Part shown: piece after piece, positions 56,380 to 64,000 of the stretch
Layout of the letters: each line of letters starts with the position of its first letter
Numbering within the stretch: position 1 is the stretch's first letter
From: an uncultured Clostridia bacterium
Lineage (GTDB): Bacteria; Bacillota; Clostridia; TANB77; UBA1234
Assembly (NCBI GenBank): GCA_934169745.1
Contig: CAKPOE010000007.1
Location: 13,003 to 77,002 of the forward strand
Direction of reading: 5' to 3'
Length of the DNA stretch: 64,000 nucleotides
The notes under the pieces: generated by a model
What the model saw: the letters and a program-made list of their open reading frames with translations, nothing else
The model's database searches: none
Told to the model about the DNA's origin: nothing
Made by a program: the position numbers and the translations under genes

Positions 56380-57309
56380 ATGCCAAAGTCAACCAGAATT
56401 AGTGATTTTAGAACTTTAAATTTATCAGAAGAAAAAACTCCTACAAAGAAAAATGTAGGAGCTATTTCCAAGAGTAAAAAAATACCAAAAAAAAGGGTAC
56501 AAGCTTCAAATGGAACTTCTTATTCGTCAAGAAAGCCTAAAAACGAAAAACAAGTGTTAGAAAAGAAAGCTGGAGGACATGGTGTAGGCCTTGCAATTTT
56601 TTTCTTGATACTTGTTTTGGCAGGTGCTGGTATAGGATGCCTTTTTACCCCAACATTTAATGTTACATTTATTAATGTTCAAGAGGGAAATAGAGTTGAT
56701 AAAAATGAGATTATTAGCAAGTTGGATGGAGTAATTGGCGAAAATATTTTAAAAGTAAATACTAAAAATTTTCAAGATAGCATAAAAAATGATATACCAT
56801 ACATAAGAAGTGTAGAAGTAAAAAGGGTTTTTCCAAACGAAATAAATGTTACATTTAAGGAAAGAGAGCCATATGCCTTAATAAAATATTTAGAGTCATA
56901 TGTTGTTATGGATAAGTATTTACATGTTCTTGAAATCAAAAAAGAAAATGATATGGAAGATTTGGCCATTATATATGGGATTGATGCTGATGAATATGTG
57001 CCAGGTCAAAAATTGCAGGATGTAGCCGGATTAAAGTATGAAAATATAACATATTTATTAGAAACATCATATAAAAATAATTTTGATTATACAATTCACG
57101 AGATAAATTATACTGATACGGAAAGCTTGATAATGGATGTTAAGGAGTTAGATGTTGACATTAATTTTGGAGAAATAGACAGGAGTATATTATCTGACAA
57201 GATGAATTATTTGAATGGAATTTTGAAAAATTTGGTCGGAAAAAAGGGAAATTTGGATATTAGTAGTAATAATTATTTGGAGAAAACAATTTTTACGGAA
57301 AGGTATTAA
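56380..57309 (+). CDS. ftsQ: Cell-division protein FtsQ/DivIB
   Basis: 309 aa. A basic cytosolic N-terminus (about 70 residues) precedes one membrane helix (GLAIFFLILVLAGAGIGCLF). An extracellular POTRA domain follows (FNVTFINVQEGNRVDKNEII to PYIRSVEVKRVFPNEINVTF), then the beta domain. I chose the second ATG because GAGGGA lies eight bases before it. It forms part of the divisome bridge with FtsL and FtsB. Confidence 0.9.
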   Translation: MPKSTRISDFRTLNLSEEKTPTKKNVGAISKSKKIPKKRVQASNGTSYSSRKPKNEKQVLEKKAGGHGVGLAIFFLILVLAGAGIGCLFTPTFNVTFINVQEGNRVDKNEIISKLDGVIGENILKVNTKNFQDSIKNDIPYIRSVEVKRVFPNEINVTFKEREPYALIKYLESYVVMDKYLHVLEIKKENDMEDLAIIYGIDADEYVPGQKLQDVAGLKYENITYLLETSYKNNFDYTIHEINYTDTESLIMDVKELDVDINFGEIDRSILSDKMNYLNGILKNLVGKKGNLDISSNNYLEKTIFTERY

Positions 57310-57322
57310 GGGTGAAAATAAA

Positions 57323-58057
57323 TTGGTAAAGTCAACAGGTGCAAAAATAATAATAGGAGTTATTTGTTTCCTATTAATGTTTATGATAACTTGCCAAATA
57401 AAGACGGTAAGCGTAAGTGAATCGGAAATATTGAGATTAAAAAATGAGAATGAATTACGAGATGAAATAAATCAGTGGAAAGATATGTACAATCTGTCTA
57501 TAAATAAAAATAATGAATTGAGAGCTAAGATAGAAGAGTATCAAAATGCTTCTGCAAAATCTAGCTCTTCTGCTAATGTCATAAAAAAAGAACTAGATGA
57601 AGCAAAAGTCTTGGCTGGTTTAACAGATGTAAAAGGAGAAGGTATTAAAATAACACTTGATGATACTAGGGCAATAAATCAAATCGCAATAGATGCAGGT
57701 GGGTATGATCCAAATGTGTTTGTAATACATGATTCTGATTTGCTTATGGTTGTTAATGAATTGAGAGCTGCAGATGCAGAAGCAATTAGCATCAATGGAC
57801 AAAGAATTTCAGAGAGAACAGAAATACGTTGTGTTGGTCCGGTTGTATCTATAAACGGTGCAAGGTATTCAGCACCGTTTGAGATTCTGGCTATTGGAGA
57901 TTCTGATTTGCTAGAAAGCTCTATGAAGTTGAGAGGCGGAATAATTGATACACTTAATCAAGCTAGCATAGATGTCACAATAGAAAAGAAAGCAGAAGTC
58001 GTAATACAAAAATATGATAAAGCAATAACAAATAAATATGCAATGCCAGTTGAGTAA
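57323..58057 (+). CDS. DUF881 division-cluster protein (YlxW/YlxX-like)
   Basis: 244 aa. One N-terminal membrane helix (IIIGVICFLLMFMITCQI), a coiled coil at about 30-90, then the DUF881 domain with GEGIKITLDDTR, VNELRAADAEAISINGQRIS and ILAIGDSDLLESSMKLRGGI. Proteins of this family stand between divIB and ftsA in Bacillus and Clostridia; the function is not established. The start is TTG after AAGGGTG. Confidence 0.88.
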   Translation: MVKSTGAKIIIGVICFLLMFMITCQIKTVSVSESEILRLKNENELRDEINQWKDMYNLSINKNNELRAKIEEYQNASAKSSSSANVIKKELDEAKVLAGLTDVKGEGIKITLDDTRAINQIAIDAGGYDPNVFVIHDSDLLMVVNELRAADAEAISINGQRISERTEIRCVGPVVSINGARYSAPFEILAIGDSDLLESSMKLRGGIIDTLNQASIDVTIEKKAEVVIQKYDKAITNKYAMPVE

Positions 58058-58079
58058 GAGCATTATAGGAGGAAAAAGA

Positions 58080-58427
58080 ATGATAGTATCAATAGTGATT
58101 GGTTGTGTGTTGGGTGCACTTGTTGGTGTGTTTGCACCGACAATTCCTTATGAATATTCTAAATATACGGCAGTAGCAATTATGGCTGCTTTTGATAGTG
58201 TGATTGGCGCTATAAATTCTATACAACAGAAGAATTTTAGTATGAAAATTTTTGTGTCAGGATTTTTCACGAATGCATTTATTGCAATAGTGTTTACAAT
58301 GTTTGGTGAGAGACTAGATGTTGATATTTCACTTGCTGCAATATTTGTGTTTGTATATAGAATATTTAACAATTTATCTATAATCAGAAGAAGCCTATTA
58401 GGGGGGCATTCAGTGTCTAAAAAATAA
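58080..58427 (+). CDS. sbp: Small basic membrane protein Sbp (DUF1290)
   Basis: 115 aa with three to four membrane helices: MIVSIVIGCVLGALVGVFAP, YTAVAIMAAFDSVIGAI and ISLAAIFVFVYRIFNNL. The block IPYEYSKYTAVAIMAAFDS is the family signature. It is found between DUF881 genes and ftsA in Firmicutes. I chose the ATG after AGGAGG; a longer frame reaching into the upstream gene is rejected. Confidence 0.9.
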   Translation: MIVSIVIGCVLGALVGVFAPTIPYEYSKYTAVAIMAAFDSVIGAINSIQQKNFSMKIFVSGFFTNAFIAIVFTMFGERLDVDISLAAIFVFVYRIFNNLSIIRRSLLGGHSVSKK

Positions 58428-58473
58428 TGTTACACACTTGTAATATTAATGTAATAATTTTGTAATATTTCTA

Positions 58474-58502
58474 TTGACTTTTTTGTGATAATATAATATT
58501 CT
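58474..58502 (+). promoter_or_regulatory. Promoter for ftsA-ftsZ
   Basis: TTGACT, 17 bases, TATTCT (an alternative -10 TAATAT lies nearby), about 33 bases before ftsA. Confidence 0.5.
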
Positions 58503-58534
58503 TAATTTGCAAAATTGATTAGGGAGGTGTAGAG

Positions 58535-59782
58535 TTGGCCATCGGGGATATTATTGTCGGAATTGACATTGGCACCTCAAAAGTGTGCTGCTGTTTGGGC
58601 CAAATCAATAAGTTTAATCAAGTTGAAATTTTAAATTCAAGTAGTGTCGCATGTGATGGATTTAAAAAGGGAAAGATCGTAAGTGCAGATGCAGTTGCGA
58701 GAGCAATTAGATTTGCTATAACAGATATCGAAACTATGCAGGATTTCATAATAAAATCTGCATATGTAAATATAGTTGGAAAGTATGTTTCTATTTTTAA
58801 AACAAAATACAGTATAAAGCTAGATGATAAGTATGAAGGTGTAACTCAAAAAAACATTGACACGATTATTAGAAGTGTAGGTGAAATTGAAATTCCTGAA
58901 GGGCAACAAATAATTGATATAGTACCATCTAAGTTTATTACGGATACTAAGGTAACAGATGATCCAATAGGAATATTTACAGATATATTAGAAGCTGAAC
59001 TTGATGTTATTATTGCGGACAAGCAGGTTGTAAAAACGATAGGGTTAGCAATGCAAAAAGCAGGGTTAATGATTGATGGAATCGTAATAAATGGATTTGC
59101 TTTAAAAGATATCGTATTAACTGATGAGGAAAAAGAAAGAGGTGTTTTGCTACTAGATATAGGAGCAGGTAACATTGACATATCAGTATTTAGAGGAAAT
59201 GGAATTGTATTCACAGATTCAATACCTATTGGTGGAGATACGATTACAAATGATATTTCGGTTGGGCTTGATATTTCATATCAAGAGGCTGACAAATTAA
59301 AGAAGCAATATGGACTGGCAAGTACAGCATACATAGATAACGATTATAGTATTACACTTACAACATACAATGGTGATGACAGAATGAAATCTGTAAAATG
59401 CTCTGAGCTTGTTGAAATAATAGAAGCTAGAGTTGAAGAAATCTTTTCATTAGTTAAAGCTTCGATTGATGCTAATAGCTTGCAAGGGATTATTCAATCT
59501 TGTGTTATTTCAGGACAAGGAATAAACTCTATTAATAAGAGTGAAAAGATTGCCGAAAAAATCTTACGTACAAGCGTTAGATTTGGAAGTTCAAAAACAG
59601 CGAATTTAATAAAGCCGGAATGTGTTGCAGCATACGGCATAGTAAAATATATTTCTAATATAAAGCACTCAAGAAATATTGGAAGTAAAGTACAAGAAGA
59701 TGAAGAGCCAACCTTTTTTGAAAATGCTTTTCAGAAGGTAAAGGGTTTTGTGGGTTCCACATTAAGTAAATTTAGGAAGTAG
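58535..59782 (+). CDS. ftsA: Cell-division actin-like protein FtsA
   Basis: 415 aa. The nucleotide-binding blocks are [15 protein letters not shown] near the N-terminus, [20 protein letters not shown], and [19 protein letters not shown]. The SHS2 (1C) subdomain is at about 85-165. The C-terminus ends in an amphipathic membrane-targeting helix ([18 protein letters not shown]). The start is TTG after GGGAGG. It anchors FtsZ to the membrane. Confidence 0.95.
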   Translation: MAIGDIIVGIDIGTSKVCCCLGQINKFNQVEILNSSSVACDGFKKGKIVSADAVARAIRFAITDIETMQDFIIKSAYVNIVGKYVSIFKTKYSIKLDDKYEGVTQKNIDTIIRSVGEIEIPEGQQIIDIVPSKFITDTKVTDDPIGIFTDILEAELDVIIADKQVVKTIGLAMQKAGLMIDGIVINGFALKDIVLTDEEKERGVLLLDIGAGNIDISVFRGNGIVFTDSIPIGGDTITNDISVGLDISYQEADKLKKQYGLASTAYIDNDYSITLTTYNGDDRMKSVKCSELVEIIEARVEEIFSLVKASIDANSLQGIIQSCVISGQGINSINKSEKIAEKILRTSVRFGSSKTANLIKPECVAAYGIVKYISNIKHSRNIGSKVQEDEEPTFFENAFQKVKGFVGSTLSKFRK

Positions 59783-59793
59783 GGGGAATTAAG

Positions 59794-60906
59794 GTGTACG
59801 AACAAGAGAATAATTATGATAGCGGAATGGTGGATGGACTTGCTAAGATAAAAGTAATTGGTGTTGGAGGCGCTGGCAATAATGCTGTAAATAGAATGGT
59901 TGCAGCAGGAGTTAAAGGCGTAGAATTTATTGCTGTAAATACAGATAGACAAGCTTTAGCTTTGGCAAAGGCTCCAACCAAAATTCAAATAGGAGAAAAA
60001 TTGACAAGATGTTTAGGCGCTGGTGGAGACCCTAATATTGGAGAGAAAGCTGCAGAAGAGTCAAGAGAAGAAATTGCAAATGCTTTAAAAGGTGCTGATA
60101 TGGTATTCGTTACTGCTGGTATGGGTGGCGGAACAGGAACAGGAGCTGCACCAATAGTTGCACAAGTTGCTAAAGAATTAGGAATATTAACAGTTGCAGT
60201 TGTAACGAAGCCTTTTACATTTGAAGGAAAGAGAAGAGCGCAAAATGCGGAAAGAGGAATGTCAAATTTAAAAGAAAGAGTTGATACTCTAGTGGCAATT
60301 CCTAATGATAGATTATTACAAGTTGCAGAGAGAAAAACTTCGATGATAGATGCATTCACAATGTCAGATGAAGTGTTAAGACAAGGTGTTCAAGGAATAT
60401 CAGACTTGATTGCCGTTCCAGGACTTATTAACCTAGACTTTGCTGATGTAAAAACGATTATGTTTGATACAGGTATGGCACATATGGGTATTGGTAGAGC
60501 TTCGGGAGAGAACAGAGCTGAAGATGCAGCAAAGCAAGCTATAAATAGCCCATTGCTAGAATCTTCTATTGAAGGTGCAAGAGGCGTACTATTAAGTATT
60601 GCTGGTGGACCAGATTTAGGAATATTTGAAGTAAACACAGCAGCTGAATTAGTTCAAAAGAGCATTGATCCAGATGCCAATATTATATTTGGTGCTGTTA
60701 TTGATGAGAATATGGGAGATGAAATCTCTGTTACAGTTATCGCAACAGGATTTGATAAGGATAGAGTTCCACTATCATCAGTAATGGTGGACAAGGTACT
60801 AGATAGAGCATTTGATAAAACTACAGTACCAGAAATCAAAACAGATAATACAAATGAATTAGATATCCCTGCTTTCTTGAGAAAGAACAAAAAAATTATC
60901 GAATAG
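59794..60906 (+). CDS. ftsZ: Cell-division tubulin FtsZ
   Basis: 370 aa. The GTP-binding signature [20 protein letters not shown], the N-terminal [12 protein letters not shown] and the T7 catalytic loop [11 protein letters not shown] are complete. The C-terminal conserved peptide [11 protein letters not shown], which binds FtsA, follows a short linker. The start is GTG after AGGGGG. A terminator follows, so ftsA-ftsZ ends here. Confidence 0.97.
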   Translation: MYEQENNYDSGMVDGLAKIKVIGVGGAGNNAVNRMVAAGVKGVEFIAVNTDRQALALAKAPTKIQIGEKLTRCLGAGGDPNIGEKAAEESREEIANALKGADMVFVTAGMGGGTGTGAAPIVAQVAKELGILTVAVVTKPFTFEGKRRAQNAERGMSNLKERVDTLVAIPNDRLLQVAERKTSMIDAFTMSDEVLRQGVQGISDLIAVPGLINLDFADVKTIMFDTGMAHMGIGRASGENRAEDAAKQAINSPLLESSIEGARGVLLSIAGGPDLGIFEVNTAAELVQKSIDPDANIIFGAVIDENMGDEISVTVIATGFDKDRVPLSSVMVDKVLDRAFDKTTVPEIKTDNTNELDIPAFLRKNKKIIE

Positions 60907-60920
60907 AAAAATAATCAAGG

Positions 60921-60957
60921 AGAACATGTCTACTTTGGTAGATGTGTTCTTTTTTTA
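60921..60957 (+). terminator. ftsZ terminator
   Basis: AGAACATGTCTAC and GTAGATGTGTTCT (with GU pairs), then TTTTTTT. Confidence 0.85.
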
Positions 60958-60968
60958 TGCACAAAGTT

Positions 60969-61001
60969 CTGACATCTTTTTTAGGTACTAGCTAGTATAA
61001 T
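60969..61001 (+). promoter_or_regulatory. spoIIGA promoter with a 21-base spacer
   Basis: CTGACA and a perfect TATAAT are separated by 21 bases. The Bacillus spoIIG promoter is likewise stretched (22 bases) and needs Spo0A; TGTCAGA on the reverse strand is a partial 0A-box match. The ATG lies six bases after the -10, so the mRNA is probably leaderless. Confidence 0.55.
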
Positions 61002-61007
61002 TAGTAC

Positions 61008-61850
61008 ATGATTATTTATATAGATTTATTGTTTTTAGAATATTTTATTATAAATTATTTATTGATAGAAATAACAGGAAGAACTTTAAAGATTAAGTCA
61101 ACATTTCTAAAGAAAAGTGTTTCTAGTCTTGTGGTAACGATTTATTCGATTGTAGCAACAATAACCAAAAGTCAATTTCTGAGTGCCACAATTTTTAAGT
61201 TGTTATTAGCAGCGTTGGTAATATGTATATCATTTAAGCCAACAACTTTTAGTGATGGAATTAAATACATACTTGTTTTTTATGTGATTACATACTTTAT
61301 TGGTGGAATAGCAAGCTCAATTATAAATACAATTCCTGTAGAGCAGATTTGTGTTTTGATTGCAATTGCTATGTCATATTTGTTGATTATGATTATGAAA
61401 AAGATTTTGCGTAATTCAAATTATATTTGTGATTTGGAAATCGAGATTAATGGAAGATATGTGATGACAAAAGCTCTAATAGATACAGGACATAATCTTA
61501 ACGATCTAATTACAGGAGATACAGTTATTATAGTGAATGAAAATGTTATTAGAGAAATATCAGAAGAATTGCTATATGTCCTTGAAGGAAAAACTTTAGT
61601 TATACCAGAAAAATACAAAACTAAAATAAGAATGATTACATATAGTTCTGTTGGTGATGAAGGAGTGTTAATGGGTGTAAGATGTGAAAATGTATCATTA
61701 TATTATAGTGGTAAAAAAATAGAAAACAAAAACGTAGTGGTGGCGTTAAGTAAACAAAAAATAAAAAGAGTGGATGCTTTAATTGGCATTAATTTAATTG
61801 AAGGGGGTAATGTGATTGGAAATTCTTTTGTTGTTAAGGCTAAAGGTTAA
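61008..61850 (+). CDS. spoIIGA: Sporulation protease SpoIIGA
   Basis: 280 aa. Five N-terminal membrane helices are followed by an aspartyl-protease domain with the motif [16 protein letters not shown] and a later [12 protein letters not shown]. It cleaves pro-sigma-E in the mother cell after septation signalling by SpoIIR. No ribosome site precedes the ATG; with the -10 so close, leaderless initiation is likely. sigE follows immediately. Confidence 0.92.
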   Translation: MIIYIDLLFLEYFIINYLLIEITGRTLKIKSTFLKKSVSSLVVTIYSIVATITKSQFLSATIFKLLLAALVICISFKPTTFSDGIKYILVFYVITYFIGGIASSIINTIPVEQICVLIAIAMSYLLIMIMKKILRNSNYICDLEIEINGRYVMTKALIDTGHNLNDLITGDTVIIVNENVIREISEELLYVLEGKTLVIPEKYKTKIRMITYSSVGDEGVLMGVRCENVSLYYSGKKIENKNVVVALSKQKIKRVDALIGINLIEGGNVIGNSFVVKAKG

Positions 61851-61854
61851 GAAA

Positions 61855-62547
61855 ATGTGGACGAAAATTTTAGCAATGATGAATATTTTAGGCGATGGCG
61901 AAGTGTATTATATAGCAGGACCTGAGACGTTGCCGCCTCCATTATCACAAGAAGAAGAGGCCGAGATGTTGAAAAAGCTTTTGGAAAATGATACAAATGT
62001 TAGAAAAATATTGGTTGAACGAAATTTAAGACTAGTTGTATATATAGCCAAAAAGTTTGAAAATACTGGAGTTGGAATTGAAGATTTAATATCAATAGGC
62101 ACGATAGGTCTTATGAAAGCAATAAATACTTTTGATGCGAGAAAAAATATAAAGCTTGCCACGTATGCTTCAAGGTGTATAGAAAATGAAATACTAATGC
62201 ATTTAAGGAGAAATAGTAAAACTAAAAATGAAATTTCTATAGATGAACCATTAAATACGGATGGTGATGGAAATGAATTATTACTATCAGACGTATTAGG
62301 TACGGAGGAAGATGATATATTTAATGATTTAAATGCAGAGATAGATAGAGAACTTATAAAGGAATCGATGAATAAATTATCAAAAAGAGAAAAGGTAATA
62401 ATGGAGCTAAGATTTGGATTTGAGTCTGGCAAGGAAAAAACACAAAAGGACGTGGCTGATATGTTAGGAATTTCTCAATCATACATATCGCGTTTGGAAA
62501 AAAGAATTATTCATCGTATGAAAAGAGAAATGAGCGCAAAACTATAA
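61855..62547 (+). CDS. sigE: Sporulation sigma factor SigE precursor
   Basis: 230 aa. The pro-region [18 protein letters not shown] ends at the conserved Tyr-Tyr cleavage site, followed by [20 protein letters not shown]. Region 2 ([37 protein letters not shown]) and region 4 ([34 protein letters not shown]) are complete. It controls early mother-cell genes. The ATG lies four bases after the spoIIGA stop; a longer overlapping frame is possible but would add an atypical leader. Confidence 0.94.
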   Translation: MWTKILAMMNILGDGEVYYIAGPETLPPPLSQEEEAEMLKKLLENDTNVRKILVERNLRLVVYIAKKFENTGVGIEDLISIGTIGLMKAINTFDARKNIKLATYASRCIENEILMHLRRNSKTKNEISIDEPLNTDGDGNELLLSDVLGTEEDDIFNDLNAEIDRELIKESMNKLSKREKVIMELRFGFESGKEKTQKDVADMLGISQSYISRLEKRIIHRMKREMSAKL

Positions 62548-62558
62548 AGATTATCTGA

Positions 62559-62587
62559 GTATAAACTAACTTCCTGTTGGAAATAAT
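62559..62587 (+). promoter_or_regulatory. SigF/SigG-type promoter for sigG
   Basis: GTATA, 15 bases, GGAAATAAT matches the forespore sigma consensus (GYATA and GGNNANANT). sigG is sigma-F-dependent in Bacillus. Confidence 0.6.
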
Positions 62588-62623
62588 GTACATAACATTA
62601 AATTCCAAAGGGAGGATGTTTAG

Positions 62624-63394
62624 ATGATAAACAAAGTTGAAATTAGCAATGTAAATACATCAAAACTACCCGTACTATCAAATGAAGAAAAGAAAGAACT
62701 ATTCGTGAAAATAAAACAAGGTGATGAAGCTGCAAGACAAAAATTTATAAATGGTAATTTGAAGTTGGTTTTGAGTGTTGTAAAGAAATTCACTAATAGA
62801 GGAGAGAATCCAGATGATCTATTTCAAGTAGGTTGCATAGGGCTTATAAAAGCGATAGACAATTTTGATTTATCTCAAAACGTATTATTCTCAACGTATG
62901 CGGTTCCTATGATAATTGGAGAAATAAGAAGACATTTGAGAGATAATAATCCAATTAGAGTAAGCCGTTCACTTAGAGATATTGCATATAAAGCACTTCA
63001 AGCAAAAGAGAGATTAATAACGCAAAATTCAAAAGAACCAACACTTGATGAGATTGCAAAAGAAATAGGTATAACAAAAGAAGAAATTGCATATGCATTA
63101 GATGCAATTCAGGAACCAGTGTCACTATATGAACCAGTATATAATGATGGAGCAGATAGTCTATACATCATGGACCAAGTGAAGGATAGTAAAAACATCG
63201 ATGAAAATTGGATTGAGGATATTTCAATTAGTGAAGCAATGAAGAAACTGAATGAGCGAGAAAAGATGATTTTGACAAAGAGATTTTTTGATGGGAAAAC
63301 TCAAATGGAAGTTGCGGACGAAATAGGCATATCTCAAGCACAAGTTTCTAGATTAGAAAAAACAGCACTTTTAAGAATGAGAAGAAACATATAA
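62624..63394 (+). CDS. sigG: Forespore sigma factor SigG
   Basis: 256 aa. The N-terminal tag KVEISNVNTSKLPVLSNEEK is specific to SigG. Region 2 (FTNRGENPDDLFQVGCIGLIKAI), region 3 and region 4 (ILTKRFFDGKTQMEVADEIGI) are complete. It switches on late forespore genes after engulfment. GGGAGG lies eight bases before the ATG. A forespore-type promoter precedes it, and the gene order spoIIGA-sigE-sigG is the classic one. Confidence 0.95.
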   Translation: MINKVEISNVNTSKLPVLSNEEKKELFVKIKQGDEAARQKFINGNLKLVLSVVKKFTNRGENPDDLFQVGCIGLIKAIDNFDLSQNVLFSTYAVPMIIGEIRRHLRDNNPIRVSRSLRDIAYKALQAKERLITQNSKEPTLDEIAKEIGITKEEIAYALDAIQEPVSLYEPVYNDGADSLYIMDQVKDSKNIDENWIEDISISEAMKKLNEREKMILTKRFFDGKTQMEVADEIGISQAQVSRLEKTALLRMRRNI

Positions 63395-63468
63395 AAAGAA
63401 TACTCAACAAAAATAAGTTTTTGCATATACTATATGTAGAAACTTATTTCTTATTGGGAGGTATACAT

Positions 63469-63697
63469 ATGGGGAGAGCAATGACCTTTAAGCAGAAAGA
63501 AGTTATAAATTTATCAGATGGTAGAAGACTACGGATATGTGCAAGATGTTGAAGCGGATTTTGAAACAGGAAAAATAACGGCGATAATTGTACCAGGAAC
63601 TAGTAAGATTTTTACCATAGGTAGCAAAGGCGATATAACAATTCCATGGGATAAAATTTCTAAAATAGGCGACGATATCATACTTGTAGACATATGA
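63469..63697 (+). CDS. YlmC/YmxH PRC-barrel sporulation protein, with +1 frameshift at CGG
   Basis: Reading MGRAMTFKQKEVINLSDGRRL, then skipping the C of CGG at 63532, gives GYVQDVEADFETGKITAII, then VPG and IPWDKISKIGDDIILVDI. This is a 75-aa protein of normal length for the YlmC/YmxH family. Without the shift it would end six codons after the CGG. The Gly created by the shift is the conserved Gly of the G-(K/R)-(K/R)-L-G motif. The ribosome site is GGGAGG. Its position after sigG is typical. Confidence 0.88.
63532..63535 (+). other. CGG-A +1 frameshift site 4 (in ylmC/ymxH)
   Basis: Zero frame CTA CGG ATA TGT GCA AGA TGT TGA. Reading CTA, skipping C, then GGA TAT GTG CAA gives GRRLGYVQDVEAD, the family consensus. 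Confidence 0.8.
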
Positions 63698-63764
63698 CGT
63701 GAAACACGCGGAATATTGCATATTTGAAAGAAAAAAATTCTTTCAAAAAAAGTTAAAATTTTTG

Positions 63765-63793
63765 TTGACAATTGTCGGTAACCGTGCTAATAT
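63765..63793 (+). promoter_or_regulatory. rRNA-operon-type promoter P1
   Basis: TTGACA, 17 bases, TAATAT, preceded by an A/T-tract UP element. Confidence 0.7.
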
Positions 63794-63866
63794 AATAACT
63801 GTCGACGCGAAAAGACATAACATAAAAAACACACAAAAAAATATTTAAAAAATAACCAAAAAGTTG

Positions 63867-63895
63867 TTGACAAATTCAAACATCCCTAGTATAAT
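63867..63895 (+). promoter_or_regulatory. rRNA-operon-type promoter P2
   Basis: Perfect TTGACA, 17 bases, perfect TATAAT, preceded by A-rich DNA. Tandem strong promoters about 100 bases apart are typical of rrn operons. Confidence 0.75.
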
Positions 63896-64000
63896 ACAGA
63901 AGTCTCTTGTGAGAGACAAACCTAAAGTACATTGAAAAGTAAACAATGAGTAAAAAGAGAAACCAAGCGAGTAAGAAATTACACGTACGAAAAGTACAAA
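63896..64000 (+). other. Probable 16S rRNA leader, cut by the window edge
   Basis: The gene-free tail after P2 contains ACATTGAAAAGTAAACAA, like the TTGAAAACTAAACAA stretch near boxA before 16S rRNA in Firmicutes. No mature rRNA sequence is reached. Confidence 0.55.

Noticed and set aside
624..63535. Explaining the four frame breaks as random sequencing indels
   Set aside because: All four are +1 events at the same CGGA word, including one on the minus strand, and these are the only in-frame CGGs outside one odd gene. Raw reads should still be checked.
63718..63750. Terminator after ylmC/ymxH
   Set aside because: TTGAAAGAA/TTCTTTCAA forms a stem but is followed by A residues, not T, on the plus strand; it may instead be part of the UP-element region.

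Overview
The window is an AT-rich, mostly plus-strand chromosome segment of an endospore-forming, low-GC Gram-positive bacterium. The evidence is spoIIGA-sigE-sigG next to ftsA-ftsZ, a str operon of clostridial layout, CsaB, a serine/threonine kinase with PASTA domains, a LexA-type repressor and strong sigma-A promoters. An uncultured gut Clostridia lineage is my best guess; this is inference.

Layout. 1-10.3 kb: three tandem VirB6/TrbL-like polytopic membrane proteins, the first cut by the window edge. 10.4-17.3 kb: an unknown protein, truA, a 59-codon gene, lexA, a 3D-domain protein, a purine permease, tmRNA and an M14 peptidase. 17.3-17.6 kb: a minus-strand structured RNA carrying a tRNA-like module. 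17.7-26.1 kb: prfA, an L7Ae-like protein, rpsL, rpsG, fusA, tuf, plsX, acpP, rnc. 26.1-37.6 kb: csaB, a YitT protein, a split transketolase, ftsE-ftsX-M23 hydrolase, tagA, rpiB and a fused wecA-wecB. 37.6-44.3 kb: rsmB, rlmN, a PP2C phosphatase, prkC, rsgA, rpe. 44.3-49.1 kb: a candidate small RNA, a dispersed repeat, small or unknown genes and a radical-SAM DNA-repair pair. 49.2-63.7 kb: DEAD-box helicase, murG, a compositionally foreign gene, topB, murA, the division cluster, the early sporulation sigma genes and a YlmC/YmxH protein. The right edge holds twin promoters typical of an rRNA operon.

Most striking observation. Four genes (the first VirB6-like gene, the radical-SAM protein, murG and ylmC/ymxH) each appear broken by a single extra base. 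In all four the break lies at an in-frame CGG followed by A. Skipping the C and reading GGA (Gly) restores the conserved protein each time, and the unshifted frame stops within 2-7 codons. Reading every other gene by eye, I found no other in-frame CGG except four in one foreign-looking gene (52069-53004). The simplest reading is that CGG is effectively unassigned here and that CGG-A works as a +1 frameshift signal. Random sequencing error would not choose the same tetranucleotide four times. A chromosomal tRNA-like RNA with a 13-nt anticodon loop is a separate oddity; a link to CGG is only speculation.
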